Positions 1 to 7,936 of a stretch of 64,000 bases of DNA are shown here, piece by piece. This DNA is from Serratia grimesii NBRC 13537 (GTDB lineage: Bacteria > Pseudomonadota > Gammaproteobacteria > Enterobacterales > Enterobacteriaceae). Where the stretch lies: positions 90,171-154,170 of the forward strand of contig NZ_BCTT01000017.1 in the NCBI RefSeq assembly GCF_001590905.1, in the 5' to 3' direction. A model generated the notes under the pieces. It did not search any database. It saw only the letters and a list, made by a program, of their open reading frames with translations, and was not told the DNA's origin. The translations under genes and the position numbers were made by a program. Positions within the stretch are counted from its first letter, which is position 1; each line of letters opens with the position of its first letter.

Positions 1-543
1 CGCGACGTGAAGTCGCAGATCGCGAGCGTAGCGGCAAGCTATGTGCGTGATGGTGATGCGCTGATCCTCGATTCCGGTTCCACCACCACTCAGATAGTGC
101 CGTTCCTGAAAGGGCGACGCGATTTGGTGGTGATGACCAATGCGCTGAACATTGCTTATGAGCTTTCAGGTAACGATGGGGTGGAGGTGATGGTGCTGGG
201 TGGCAGTGTGCGCCGTAACTCCTACTCGCTCTACGGTCCAGCTGCCGAGCAGCAATTGCGCCAGTACCGTTTCGACAAATTGTTTTTGGGGGTCGACGGT
301 TTCGATCTGGCTGCCGGTATTACCACGCCTCACCCCGGTGAGGCACACCTTAACCGTGTGATGTGTGAGGTGGCGCGCGAGATCATCGCCGTGGCGGATG
401 CCAGCAAGTTTGGTCGCAAGAGCTTTTGCATGATTCGTGAAGCTGGACAAATTCATCGGCTGATTACCGACAGCCTTCTTCCGTACGATTACGAGCGGGC
501 GTTAACCGAGTTGGGCGTGGAGGTTGTCATCGCCGATCGGTAG
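1..543 (+). CDS. agaR: DeoR-family transcriptional repressor, AgaR-type (5' partial)
   Basis: Open reading frame enters from the left edge; only the C-terminal effector-binding domain (about 180 residues) is present, and the N-terminal helix-turn-helix lies outside the window. The visible part has the DeoR sugar-phosphate sensor signature: the DSGSTTTQ phosphate-binding loop, a FDKLFLGVDGFDL segment and an ADASKFGR segment, all close to E. coli AgaR. AgaR represses genes for N-acetylgalactosamine and galactosamine use. The gene is followed after 23 bp by kbaZ and a mannose-family PTS on the same strand, which fits a cluster-specific regulator. The operator, probably upstream of agaR, is not in the window. 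Family assignment is firm; the exact inducer is inferred. Confidence 0.85.
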   Translation, partial: RDVKSQIASVAASYVRDGDALILDSGSTTTQIVPFLKGRRDLVVMTNALNIAYELSGNDGVEVMVLGGSVRRNSYSLYGPAAEQQLRQYRFDKLFLGVDGFDLAAGITTPHPGEAHLNRVMCEVAREIIAVADASKFGRKSFCMIREAGQIHRLITDSLLPYDYERALTELGVEVVIADR

Positions 544-566
544 TACGGCGCCTGCGTGGGGGATTC

Positions 567-1850
567 ATGCAGCAGTTGTTACAGCTTATTGAGCAGCACA
601 AGGCCGGAAAACCGGTTGGGATATTTTCCGTTTGTTCCGCTCACCCCTGGGTGCTGAAAGCAGCCCTGCGGCAGGCCAAAGAGCGTGGTACGCCAGTGCT
701 GGTTGAGGCCACATCGAATCAGGTCAATCAATTTGGCGGCTACACTGGCCAAACCGCGGAGCAATTCCGCGATGCCCTGTGGCTGTTGGCAGATGAGGTA
801 GGGCTGGCGCGTGATCGTCTCTGGTTAGGGGGCGACCATCTCGGCCCGAATGCCTGGCAGGATCGCCCGGCAGAAGAGGCGATGATGCTGGCAGAAACAC
901 TAATCGATGATTATGTCCGTGCCGGCTTTCGTAAAATTCACCTTGATTGCTCCATGTCTTGCGCTGGCGACCCTTTCCCTTTGAATGATGAAACGGTGGC
1001 CACTCGCGCAGCGCGATTGTGTGCCGTTGCAGAACGTGCCTGGCAGGAAAGCGGCGGTGAGGCACCGGTGTATGTCATCGGCACTGAAGTACCGGTGCCA
1101 GGTGGCGCACAGGAAGCGCTGGAAGGTATGCAGGTCACTACGCCACAAGCCGTACAGCAAACGCTTGACGTTCACCGGCAGGCTTGGCAACAAGCAGAAT
1201 TGGTCGATGCCTGGACGCGAACCATTGCGCTGGTGGTGCAGCCGGGTGTCGAGTTTGATCATCACAGCGTGGAACACTACCAACCGCAGCGTGCCCATGC
1301 GCTAAGCCGTTTTATCGAACGGCAACCGGGTATGGTTTACGAGGCACACTCAACGGATTACCAACCCCCACAGGCCTACCGGCAGCTGGTGAGCGACCAT
1401 TTCGCCATCCTGAAAGTCGGCCCAGCGCTGACTTTTGCCCTGCGCGAGGCGCTGTTCGCCCTGGATCATATTGAACGTGAATGGTTGGGCGAGCATCAGT
1501 CGGCACAGCTGTGTGCCACGCTGGAACAGGTGATGCGCGAGCAACCACAGCAGTGGAGCCGTTATTACCACGGCAATCCGCATCAACAATATCTCGACCG
1601 CCACTACAGTCTGAGTGACCGGGTACGTTACTACTGGCCGCAACCGCAGGTCCAGCAGGCAGTGGAACAGCTGGTAGACAATTTGCGTCGTCATCCCGTC
1701 CCGTTGGCGCTGTTGAGTCAATATCTGCCCGATCAGGCCCGTGCAATGAATGCAGGTGAGCTAAGCGAGGATCCCCAGGATTGGGTGATGCACAAGGTGA
1801 CGCAGGTGCTCAATGATTACCATGCCGCCTGTTATCCGGAGGTGCATTGA
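567..1850 (+). CDS. kbaZ: D-tagatose-1,6-bisphosphate aldolase, non-catalytic subunit KbaZ/GatZ family
   Basis: 427 residues, the usual length for KbaZ/GatZ. It starts MQQLLQLIEQHKAGKPVGIF and contains the family segments EATSNQVNQFGGYTG and WLGGDHLGPNAWQ, and KVGPALTFALREALFAL near the C-terminus. This subunit is needed for full activity and stability of the class II aldolase KbaY, which splits tagatose-1,6-bisphosphate into dihydroxyacetone phosphate and glyceraldehyde-3-phosphate. KbaY itself is not encoded downstream and would have to lie left of the window. Being next to AgaR and the sugar PTS favours KbaZ (amino sugar route) over GatZ (galactitol route). The IIB gene begins 1 bp after its stop codon, so the two are probably translationally coupled. 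Confidence 0.9.
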   Translation: MQQLLQLIEQHKAGKPVGIFSVCSAHPWVLKAALRQAKERGTPVLVEATSNQVNQFGGYTGQTAEQFRDALWLLADEVGLARDRLWLGGDHLGPNAWQDRPAEEAMMLAETLIDDYVRAGFRKIHLDCSMSCAGDPFPLNDETVATRAARLCAVAERAWQESGGEAPVYVIGTEVPVPGGAQEALEGMQVTTPQAVQQTLDVHRQAWQQAELVDAWTRTIALVVQPGVEFDHHSVEHYQPQRAHALSRFIERQPGMVYEAHSTDYQPPQAYRQLVSDHFAILKVGPALTFALREALFALDHIEREWLGEHQSAQLCATLEQVMREQPQQWSRYYHGNPHQQYLDRHYSLSDRVRYYWPQPQVQQAVEQLVDNLRRHPVPLALLSQYLPDQARAMNAGELSEDPQDWVMHKVTQVLNDYHAACYPEVH

Positions 1851-1851
1851 A

Positions 1852-2328
1852 ATGCCAAATATCCTGATGACGCGTATCGATAACCGCCTGGTGCACGGCC
1901 AGGTCGGCGTGACCTGGACCAATACCTTGGGTGCCAATCTGGTGGTTGTCGCCAACGATGAAGCTGCCGCCGATCCCGTGCAACAAAACCTGATGGACAT
2001 GGTGGTGGCTGAAGGGGTGCAGACGCGCTATTTCACGCTGCAGAAAACCATCGACGTGATCCACAAAGCGGCAGATCGGCAGAAAATCTTTTTGGTATGT
2101 AAAACGCCGCAGGATGTTTTGCAACTGGTGCAGGGTGGGGTGCCGATCCGTTTCGTGAACGTCGGCAACATGCATTTCGCCGAGGGTAAGCGACAGGTGC
2201 ATAAAACGGTCTCACTGGATGACGATGACGTTGCCGCTTTTCGCGAGTTGGCTGCGCTTGGTGTCGAGTGTGAGGTACGCCGGGTGCCGGATGAAGCGGG
2301 TGAGGCGATCGGCAAACTGTTGTTTTGA
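1852..2328 (+). CDS. agaV: PTS system IIB component, mannose/sorbose family (AgaV-type)
   Basis: 158 residues, cytoplasmic. The motif RIDNRLVHGQVG near the N-terminus carries the histidine (about residue 15) that takes phosphate from IIA and passes it to the incoming sugar in the mannose/fructose/sorbose IIB family. The ATG at 1852 is chosen over an earlier in-frame start at 1813 because it follows a GGAGG sequence and gives the conserved N-terminus MPNILMTRIDN. The gene sits between kbaZ and IIC in a tightly packed operon. Length and order (IIB-IIC-IID-IIA) match E. coli agaV-agaW-agaE-agaF, so N-acetylgalactosamine or galactosamine is the likely substrate; that is inference from context. 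Confidence 0.88.
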   Translation: MPNILMTRIDNRLVHGQVGVTWTNTLGANLVVVANDEAAADPVQQNLMDMVVAEGVQTRYFTLQKTIDVIHKAADRQKIFLVCKTPQDVLQLVQGGVPIRFVNVGNMHFAEGKRQVHKTVSLDDDDVAAFRELAALGVECEVRRVPDEAGEAIGKLLF

Positions 2329-2342
2329 GGTCGGGGGTAATC

Positions 2343-3122
2343 ATGTTGACTGATGCATTATTGATTGCGCTATTGGCAGGATTGGCAGGGGTCGATCTGT
2401 TTGATGGTCTGACCCACTTCCATCGTCCGGTAGTGCTGGGGCCGCTGGTCGGTCTGATTCTGGGGGACGTTTACACCGGCCTGTTGGTCGGGGGCACGTT
2501 GGAATTGGTGTGGATGGGTATGGTGCCGCTGGCGGGAGCTCAGCCCCCGAATGTGGTGATTGGCGGGGTGATTGGCACAGCATTCGCCATTCTGACCAAG
2601 GCAGATCCTAAGGTAGCGATCGGCGTTGCAGTGCCGTTTTCGATTGCAGTACAGGGCTGTATTACGCTGTTGTTCACCTTGTTTTCGCCAATGATGCACC
2701 GTTGCGACCGTATGGTGAAAGAACTGAACTGGCGCGGTATCGAACGGGTGAATTATCTCGGTATTGCCATCCTGTTTACGTTCTATTTTGTGGTGGCGTT
2801 TTTGCCGATTTATTTCGGTGCCGACGCGGCCAGCGCCATGGTGCAAAAGGCGCCGGTTTGGCTGTTGGATGGCCTGGCGGTAGCGGGCGGTATGATGCCG
2901 GCGATTGGTTTCTCATTACTGATGAAAGTGATGATGAAAAAAACCTACGTGGCCTACTTCATCCTTGGTTTTATTTCCGTCACCTTCCTGAAATTGCCCA
3001 TTCTGGCAGTAGCGCTGGGCGCGCTGGCGATCGCATTGATCGATTTCTTTAACAGTCAACGGGCCGGTGCGGATTCGCCCAAACAGCCTGTACAACAGGA
3101 GGATGCTGAAGATGGCATTTAA
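2343..3122 (+). CDS. agaW: PTS system IIC component, mannose/sorbose family (AgaW-type)
   Basis: 259-residue inner-membrane permease subunit with many hydrophobic segments. Family signatures include GVDLFDGLTHFHRP near the start and LELVWMGMVPLAGAQPPN, typical of the EII-Sor IIC domain that forms the sugar channel. The ATG at 2343 is preferred to an upstream TTG at 2325 because the resulting N-terminus MLTDALLIALLAG is family-like. The protein is full length, unlike the truncated AgaW of E. coli K-12. Its stop overlaps the start of the IID gene by 11 bp, so co-translation is likely. Confidence 0.88.
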   Translation: MLTDALLIALLAGLAGVDLFDGLTHFHRPVVLGPLVGLILGDVYTGLLVGGTLELVWMGMVPLAGAQPPNVVIGGVIGTAFAILTKADPKVAIGVAVPFSIAVQGCITLLFTLFSPMMHRCDRMVKELNWRGIERVNYLGIAILFTFYFVVAFLPIYFGADAASAMVQKAPVWLLDGLAVAGGMMPAIGFSLLMKVMMKKTYVAYFILGFISVTFLKLPILAVALGALAIALIDFFNSQRAGADSPKQPVQQEDAEDGI

Positions 3123-4005
3123 TGATTCCGACGACGTGCTGGCACAAAAAGCGGAGAAGCGTTTAGCACAGGCACTGGCCACCAGCCAGGTCGAGCAGGA
3201 TGACTACGTCGATAGTCAACCCGCGGAGGCGTTGACCCGTGGAGATATCAACCGCATGGCTTGGCGTTCGTTGCTGTTGCAGGCGTCGTTTAACTATGAA
3301 CGTATGCAGGCCGGTGGCTGGCTGTATCAGTTGATCCCGGCGTTGCGCAAGATTCACCGCAATCCGCAGGATCTGTCCAACTCGATGAAAATGCACATGG
3401 AGTTTATCAATGTGCACCCGTTTGACGTCACCTTCCTCTCCGGATTGGTGTTGGCAATGGAACAAAATAAGGAGAAAATTTCCACCATTCGCGCAGTAAA
3501 AGTGGCGCTGATGGGGCCACTGGGGGGCATTGGCGACGCGCTGTTTTGGCTGACGCTACTGCCGATCTGTGCCGGGATTGGTGCCTCACTGGCGCTGGAG
3601 GGGAGCCTGTTCGGGCCGATCGTATTCCTCCTGTTGTTTAACGTTTTCCATTTCGGTTTGCGCTTCGGGCTTGCGCATTACGGTTATCAGGCTGGTACCA
3701 GTGCGTTGGCGCTGCTGAAAACGCACACCCGACGAATATCCCACGCTGCTTCGATTGTCGGCATGACGGTGATCGGTGCGTTGGTGGCCTCATACGTTCA
3801 TCTTTCCACCCCGCTGGTGATGCATGCCGGCAAGGCCAGTGTGGCGTTACAGACCGACGTGCTGGACAAGCTGATGCCCAACCTGTTGCCTCTGTGCTTT
3901 ACGCTGCTGATTTTCTTCCTGATGAAGCGTGGTTTTTCACCCGTGAAATTGATTGGTGTGACGGTGGTGATTGGGGTTGTGGGCAAGTTTATCGGTTTAT
4001 TGTGA
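3112..4005 (+). CDS. agaE: PTS system IID component, mannose/sorbose family (AgaE-type)
   Basis: 297 residues. The IID signature is clear: RMAWRSLLLQASFNYERMQAG, then NVHPFDVTFLSGLVLAMEQ, then MGPLGGIGDALFWLTLLPIC, followed by a hydrophobic C-terminal half. IID pairs with IIC to form the membrane channel. The ATG at 3112 is chosen because an AGGAGG lies 9 nt upstream; the ATG at 3103 directly abuts that ribosome-binding site and is too close. The start lies inside the end of the IIC gene. Confidence 0.88.
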   Translation: MAFNDSDDVLAQKAEKRLAQALATSQVEQDDYVDSQPAEALTRGDINRMAWRSLLLQASFNYERMQAGGWLYQLIPALRKIHRNPQDLSNSMKMHMEFINVHPFDVTFLSGLVLAMEQNKEKISTIRAVKVALMGPLGGIGDALFWLTLLPICAGIGASLALEGSLFGPIVFLLLFNVFHFGLRFGLAHYGYQAGTSALALLKTHTRRISHAASIVGMTVIGALVASYVHLSTPLVMHAGKASVALQTDVLDKLMPNLLPLCFTLLIFFLMKRGFSPVKLIGVTVVIGVVGKFIGLL

Positions 4006-4015
4006 GGAAAGGGTT

Positions 4016-4450
4016 ATGCCAGGCATTGTGATTACCGGCCATGGCGGCTTCGCCAGCGGGCTGTTGCAGGCGGTTGAGCAAGTGGTGGGGCCGCAGGAGA
4101 ATTGCGTCGCGGTCAATTTTCCCGAACAGATGAACACCACCCAGTTAAAAGCGGCGCTGAGCGCCGCGCTGGCTGAGGTGACGCAACCGGACGGTGTGGT
4201 ATTTCTCACTGACATGCTCGGCGGTTCACCGTTCCGCTGTGCCAGTGAACTGGCTGACGTGCACGGGGATTGTGAGGTGTTGACGGGAGTGAATATGCAG
4301 TTGGCGGCAGAAATGATGCTGGAACGGGAAGGGTTGAGTCTGGATGAGTTTCGTGAAGTGGCACTGGCATGCGGCAAACGCGGCCTGACCAGTCTATGGC
4401 ATGAAAGACGCCGGGTAAAATGCGAGGACGTGCAAACTGACGGCATCTGA
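4016..4450 (+). CDS. agaF: PTS system IIA component, mannose/sorbose family (AgaF-type)
   Basis: 144 residues, cytoplasmic phosphocarrier. The N-terminus MPGIVITGHGGFASGLLQA holds the active histidine (residue 9) phosphorylated by HPr, and LTDMLGGSPFRCASEL is the second family signature. The ATG at 4016 follows a GAGGAAAGG ribosome-binding site; an upstream frame extension from 3971 lacks family similarity. It is the last gene of the cluster: the next gene is on the opposite strand, with a GC-rich hairpin between. The deacetylase and deaminase/isomerase genes that usually follow in aga clusters (agaA, agaS, agaI, kbaY) are not found here. Confidence 0.88.
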   Translation: MPGIVITGHGGFASGLLQAVEQVVGPQENCVAVNFPEQMNTTQLKAALSAALAEVTQPDGVVFLTDMLGGSPFRCASELADVHGDCEVLTGVNMQLAAEMMLEREGLSLDEFREVALACGKRGLTSLWHERRRVKCEDVQTDGI

Positions 4451-4458
4451 GGAAAACG

Positions 4459-4482
4459 GGACGCCGCCAGTGGGCGGCGTCC
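4459..4482. terminator. Palindromic hairpin between convergent agaF and ABC exporter gene
   Basis: Perfect 10-bp stem GGACGCCGCC / GGCGGCGTCC with a 4-base loop, 8 bp after the agaF stop and 6 bp before the stop of the convergent gene. No clear T-tract on either side, so intrinsic termination is plausible but not certain. Confidence 0.5.
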
Positions 4483-4488
4483 GGTAGG

Positions 4489-6225
4489 TTAATCTGCCAC
4501 AGGCAGTGGGCTCAGTGACATGCGGGCCGGTTGGTTTTCTTCTGCGCGGCTAAAACGCCAACAGCTTTGATGATATTTCGCCACGCTGTTGCGGTGCGCC
4601 ACGCTGACCAGTGTCACCTGCGGTAACTCATCCACCAATAAACAATACATCAGTTGTTCTGTCTCATCGTCTAGCGCGCTGGTGGCTTCGTCGAGGAATA
4701 AAATGTCTGGACGGGTCAGAATGGCGCGGGCGAATGCTAGCCGTTGTTGTTCACCCGGCGACAGGCGGTGACTCCAGTTAGCGCTGGTATCCAGCCAGCG
4801 TTGCAGATGCTTCAGACGGCAATTTTCCAAGACTTTCAACAATTGCTCATCACTGTATTCGGCTGCAAGGTGCGGATAACTCAGTGCTTCCCGCAGCGTA
4901 CCGATCGGAATATAACTGCGCTGTGGCAGAAATAGGGTACTACTGGCGGCGTCGCGACCAATCGCACCGGAGCCATATGGCCAGATACCGGCGATAGCGC
5001 GCAGCAGCGTGGATTTACCGCAGCCCGATGGACCGACGATCAGTACGCGCTCGCCGCGTTTCAGTGTCATCGAGGTTGGGTCCAGTAAACTCTGGCCGTC
5101 TGGCAACTGTAGACTGAGACGATCGAGGATCACCGGTTGACCGTTTTCCTGCTGCAATTGAATGCCACGTTGCTGATAGTGCACCTGTTCCACCGCAGCG
5201 TTAAAACCGGCAAGACGGTTAACACAGGCTTTCCAGGTTGCCAAATCGCTGAAGGCATCAATAAACCACGACAACGCTCCCTGGACCTGACCAAAGGCGG
5301 AGGCGATCTGCATCATGCCACCCATTTGGATGGCCCCGGAGAAATAGCGCGGAGCGGCTACTAACATTGGGAAAACAATGGCGAATTGACTGTAGAAGTT
5401 AGAGGCGATATTGAGCCGTCGGGTAATGCGCATAATTGACCACCAGTTGGCGCGAATGGTGTCAAAGCGGTCGCCCAGCTGCTGTGCTTCGCGCGGTTCA
5501 CCCTGATACAGCGCAATCGCATCGTTGTTTTCACGGATGCGGATCAGGCCGAAACGAAAGTTTGCCTCATAACGCTCCTGATTAAAGCCGAGTTGGACCA
5601 ATGGTTTGCCGACCCACCAGATTAATAGTGAACCCAGCACCGCATACAAGAGGGCAAACCACACCATGTAACCAGGCAGGGTAATAGCATGCTGGTGAAT
5701 GATAAATGTCATTGGCCCACTGACGTGCCAGAGAATGGTGATAAAAGAAAACAGGGTCACCAGACTGGAAAGCAGCCCGAGAGACAACGACAGTGTGTAT
5801 TGTGTCAGGACGTTGAGATCCTCGGCGATACGTTGGTCGGGGTTATCAACGATCTGCTGTTGCTCGGTATGGTAATAGGCCTGATGTGCCAACCATTTTC
5901 CCATGAACTTCTCTGTCATCCAGCGCCGCCAGCGCATTTGCAGGCCTTGCGTCAGATAAATTTTATACACCGCCAGTACGATGAAAATGAGCGCCAGATA
6001 GGTAAAGCGCCAAAGCTGTGCCTTGAATACCGGGTAGTTTTTATTTTGCAGCGCGTCATAGAACACTTGGTTCCATTGGTTGATCAATACGCTGATATAC
6101 ACCAACCCGAGCGACAGGACGATGATGGCGATCAGCATCGACCAGGCCCGCCATTTTTCTTCCGAAATCCAGAATGGCTTTATCAATTGCCAGACGGCAT
6201 GTTTAGAGGTAGGGGTAGTGTTCAT
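4489..6225 (-). CDS. ABC transporter, SbmA/BacA-like membrane domain fused to ATPase
   Basis: About 578 residues from the ATG at 6225; an upstream extension to 6360 is possible but looks non-coding. The N-terminal half has several membrane helices and the motif VDNPDQRIAEDLNVL, characteristic of the SbmA/BacA-like ABC_membrane_2 family (YddA, bacterial relatives of peroxisomal ABCD proteins). The C-terminal half is a complete ATPase: Walker A GPSGCGKST, signature LSPGEQQRLAFARAIL, Walker B ILFLDEATSALD and H-loop VAHR. It is probably a homodimeric inner-membrane transporter. Relatives move peptides, cobalamin or fatty acyl compounds, but no substrate can be read from the sequence. It is distinct from E. 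coli YddA, so no symbol is given. Confidence 0.8.
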   Translation of the reverse strand: MNTTPTSKHAVWQLIKPFWISEEKWRAWSMLIAIIVLSLGLVYISVLINQWNQVFYDALQNKNYPVFKAQLWRFTYLALIFIVLAVYKIYLTQGLQMRWRRWMTEKFMGKWLAHQAYYHTEQQQIVDNPDQRIAEDLNVLTQYTLSLSLGLLSSLVTLFSFITILWHVSGPMTFIIHQHAITLPGYMVWFALLYAVLGSLLIWWVGKPLVQLGFNQERYEANFRFGLIRIRENNDAIALYQGEPREAQQLGDRFDTIRANWWSIMRITRRLNIASNFYSQFAIVFPMLVAAPRYFSGAIQMGGMMQIASAFGQVQGALSWFIDAFSDLATWKACVNRLAGFNAAVEQVHYQQRGIQLQQENGQPVILDRLSLQLPDGQSLLDPTSMTLKRGERVLIVGPSGCGKSTLLRAIAGIWPYGSGAIGRDAASSTLFLPQRSYIPIGTLREALSYPHLAAEYSDEQLLKVLENCRLKHLQRWLDTSANWSHRLSPGEQQRLAFARAILTRPDILFLDEATSALDDETEQLMYCLLVDELPQVTLVSVAHRNSVAKYHQSCWRFSRAEENQPARMSLSPLPVAD

Positions 6226-6416
6226 GGGATCCCATAAATTATGCATTTTCTTCAGCATGGGCCGGGGGCAAGTAACAAACAAACCTGGACTGTAAGCAGT
6301 TTTAACGCAGCTAACCGTTTGAAATATTGCGACTGAATCGTCAAGGGTGATGCCATGCACGATGACGGTTATACTGGCGCCGAAATTTGGGTTGTTTATT
6401 GCGGAAAGGATAAGTG

Positions 6417-7124
6417 ATGAAGGCGTTGGTTCCCCTGCTATTGGCCTATGGCGTGCTTGCCAGCGATCAGGCTATGGCACAGATTGATGAGCCGGATATT
6501 AATGCCGATTGTCACAAGGTGGCGAGCTACGCTGAACTTGGGAAAAGCGCGTATAAGCGTGGCGATTATTCGCGTGCCGCTGATATTTTCCGCGATCAGG
6601 CTGCCTGGAGCGAGTTTTGTGGTCTGGACGAGCAGGCGACGGCCACGGCCTACAATAACGTGGCATTGGCACTGATGCATGCCGGTGAACTGCTCAAGGC
6701 CCGCGCTTATTTAGAACTGGCACCGCAAGACAGTAAATCCCAACATAACCTAAAGCTGTTGCAACAGCGGTTAGCGAAGCAGCCGCCGTTGGATGGGCCT
6801 GGTGGTATCTACTGGCAATACGCCGGGCGTGGCGTCTGGAGTGAAGTGGACATCAAACCGCAGGATGGACACTGGTTGATTAACTATTCCGGGTATTACA
6901 TGCCACAGATGGGGCTGTATTACGGACCGAATATGGGGGAATTCGCCGAGGTGCTGCCGATTGAGCATGGCAAAGCGGTATACCATCAGCGGGAACCGGA
7001 GGACGCAATGGCATGTGATGTGTCTATGCAGTTCAGGGCTGACTCGTTGGACATGCACACCCATGGTGACTGCGGTTTTGGTTTTAACGTACGGGCTGAA
7101 GGGCGCTTTGTGCGGGTTGAATAG
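6417..7124 (+). CDS. Secreted TPR-containing protein of unknown function
   Basis: About 235 residues. It starts with a signal peptide (MKALVPLLLAYGVLASDQAMA, probable cleavage after AMA). Residues about 35-115 look like two to three helical TPR-type repeats (GKSAYKRGDYSRAADIFRDQA and YNNVALALMHAGELLKARAYLE). The C-terminal part (about 125-235) is a beta-rich domain with two cysteines (MACDVSMQF and GDCGFGFNV) that could form a disulfide in the periplasm. GTG at 6414 and ATG at 6417 are both possible; the ATG is 7 nt after AAGGA. I do not recognise the family. It is transcribed away from the ABC exporter gene across a 191-bp gap. Confidence 0.65.
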   Translation: MKALVPLLLAYGVLASDQAMAQIDEPDINADCHKVASYAELGKSAYKRGDYSRAADIFRDQAAWSEFCGLDEQATATAYNNVALALMHAGELLKARAYLELAPQDSKSQHNLKLLQQRLAKQPPLDGPGGIYWQYAGRGVWSEVDIKPQDGHWLINYSGYYMPQMGLYYGPNMGEFAEVLPIEHGKAVYHQREPEDAMACDVSMQFRADSLDMHTHGDCGFGFNVRAEGRFVRVE

Positions 7125-7128
7125 TTAG

Positions 7129-7160
7129 CACCGGGCATTCAACAGAATGAATGCCCGGTG
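7129..7160. terminator. Bidirectional hairpin between convergent genes
   Basis: Perfect 13-bp inverted repeat (CACCGGGCATTCA and its complement) with a 6-base loop between the convergent ends of the TPR gene and the DsbA-family gene. It is followed by TTGTTG on the plus strand. Confidence 0.6.
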
Positions 7161-7171
7161 TTGTTGCAGGT

Positions 7172-7822
7172 TTAAGCCCAGGTGGCGGCACCACTCAGCA
7201 ACTCTTTCCAGGCCTCAACGTTACCCAGATAGTTACCCGCAGGAATCTGGCGCAGGTGGCCTTCGCTGTCTTCCAACGCAAAGGTTGGGAACCCTTGCCC
7301 GTGAATTTTGGCAAGAAGTGCCCGGCTTTGAGCAATGTGCTGTGCGGTCGGTGCGCCAGCATTAAAGCGCATTTCGGCGATGAATGGGGCAGAAGGCAGG
7401 CCCAGCTCTTTTGCCAATGCTTCCAGTACTGGCGTATCGGCAATGCGGCGGCCTTCCTTATAATGCGCCTCTTGAATGCGGTGCAGCATATCCAGCCCAC
7501 GACCACCCAGTGCCTGGGCTGCCAGTATTGCAGTGATTGGCGGCTCAGAATCCATGACTGCGGTGGTATCACGCAGTAGCCCATTGAAATAGGCTTCACC
7601 AAAAGTCTGCCCGGTTAACTCCGCAATACGTTTATCGTGCGGAATGACATAGTTGCGCCATTCATCCGTGATCTGACGGCGATTGTTGCCGGTCATCATG
7701 CCGCCAGCGTGCAGGGCGATGGTCAGCCCTGGAATAGTTTTGGCCGCTTTTACCAGTGGGGCAGCGCCATAGCACCAGCCACACAGCGGATCGAAAATGT
7801 AATGCAGAGTCGTGCCGGTCAT
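7172..7822 (-). CDS. DsbA-family protein with CGWC motif (FrnE-like)
   Basis: 216 residues. The N-terminus IFDPLCGWCYGAAPLV carries a CxxC thioredoxin-type active site (CGWC), followed by a long helical insertion as in the DsbA/FrnE/2-hydroxychromene isomerase superfamily. There is no signal peptide, so it is probably cytoplasmic. GAGGAA lies 6 nt before the ATG. Proteins of this type are thiol-disulfide oxidoreductases or glutathione-dependent enzymes; the precise reaction is unknown. It lies downstream of the MBL-fold gene in the same orientation with a 117-bp gap that holds a hairpin, so co-transcription is uncertain. Confidence 0.75.
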   Translation of the reverse strand: MTGTTLHYIFDPLCGWCYGAAPLVKAAKTIPGLTIALHAGGMMTGNNRRQITDEWRNYVIPHDKRIAELTGQTFGEAYFNGLLRDTTAVMDSEPPITAILAAQALGGRGLDMLHRIQEAHYKEGRRIADTPVLEALAKELGLPSAPFIAEMRFNAGAPTAQHIAQSRALLAKIHGQGFPTFALEDSEGHLRQIPAGNYLGNVEAWKELLSGAATWA

Positions 7823-7847
7823 GTTTATTCCTCGTTATACCTACTGT

Positions 7848-7877
7848 CCTTCAGGCGACAGCATTGCCGCCTGAAGG
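7848..7877 (-). terminator. Hairpin between MBL-fold and DsbA-family genes
   Basis: Perfect 10-bp stem CCTTCAGGCG / CGCCTGAAGG with a 10-base loop in the gap between two minus-strand genes. It lacks a run of T, so it could be an mRNA 3' stem or attenuator rather than a full terminator. Confidence 0.4.
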
Positions 7878-7936
7878 AGTTTGGGTACTTCACTGTGCAA
7901 TCTCAGTAACGCCTTAGCCTGCTTTTTGCTGCACGC

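Noticed and set aside
1312..1746. Long antisense frames within kbaZ, recC, recB and ptrA
   Set aside because: High-GC third positions create open antisense frames; none has recognisable protein features.
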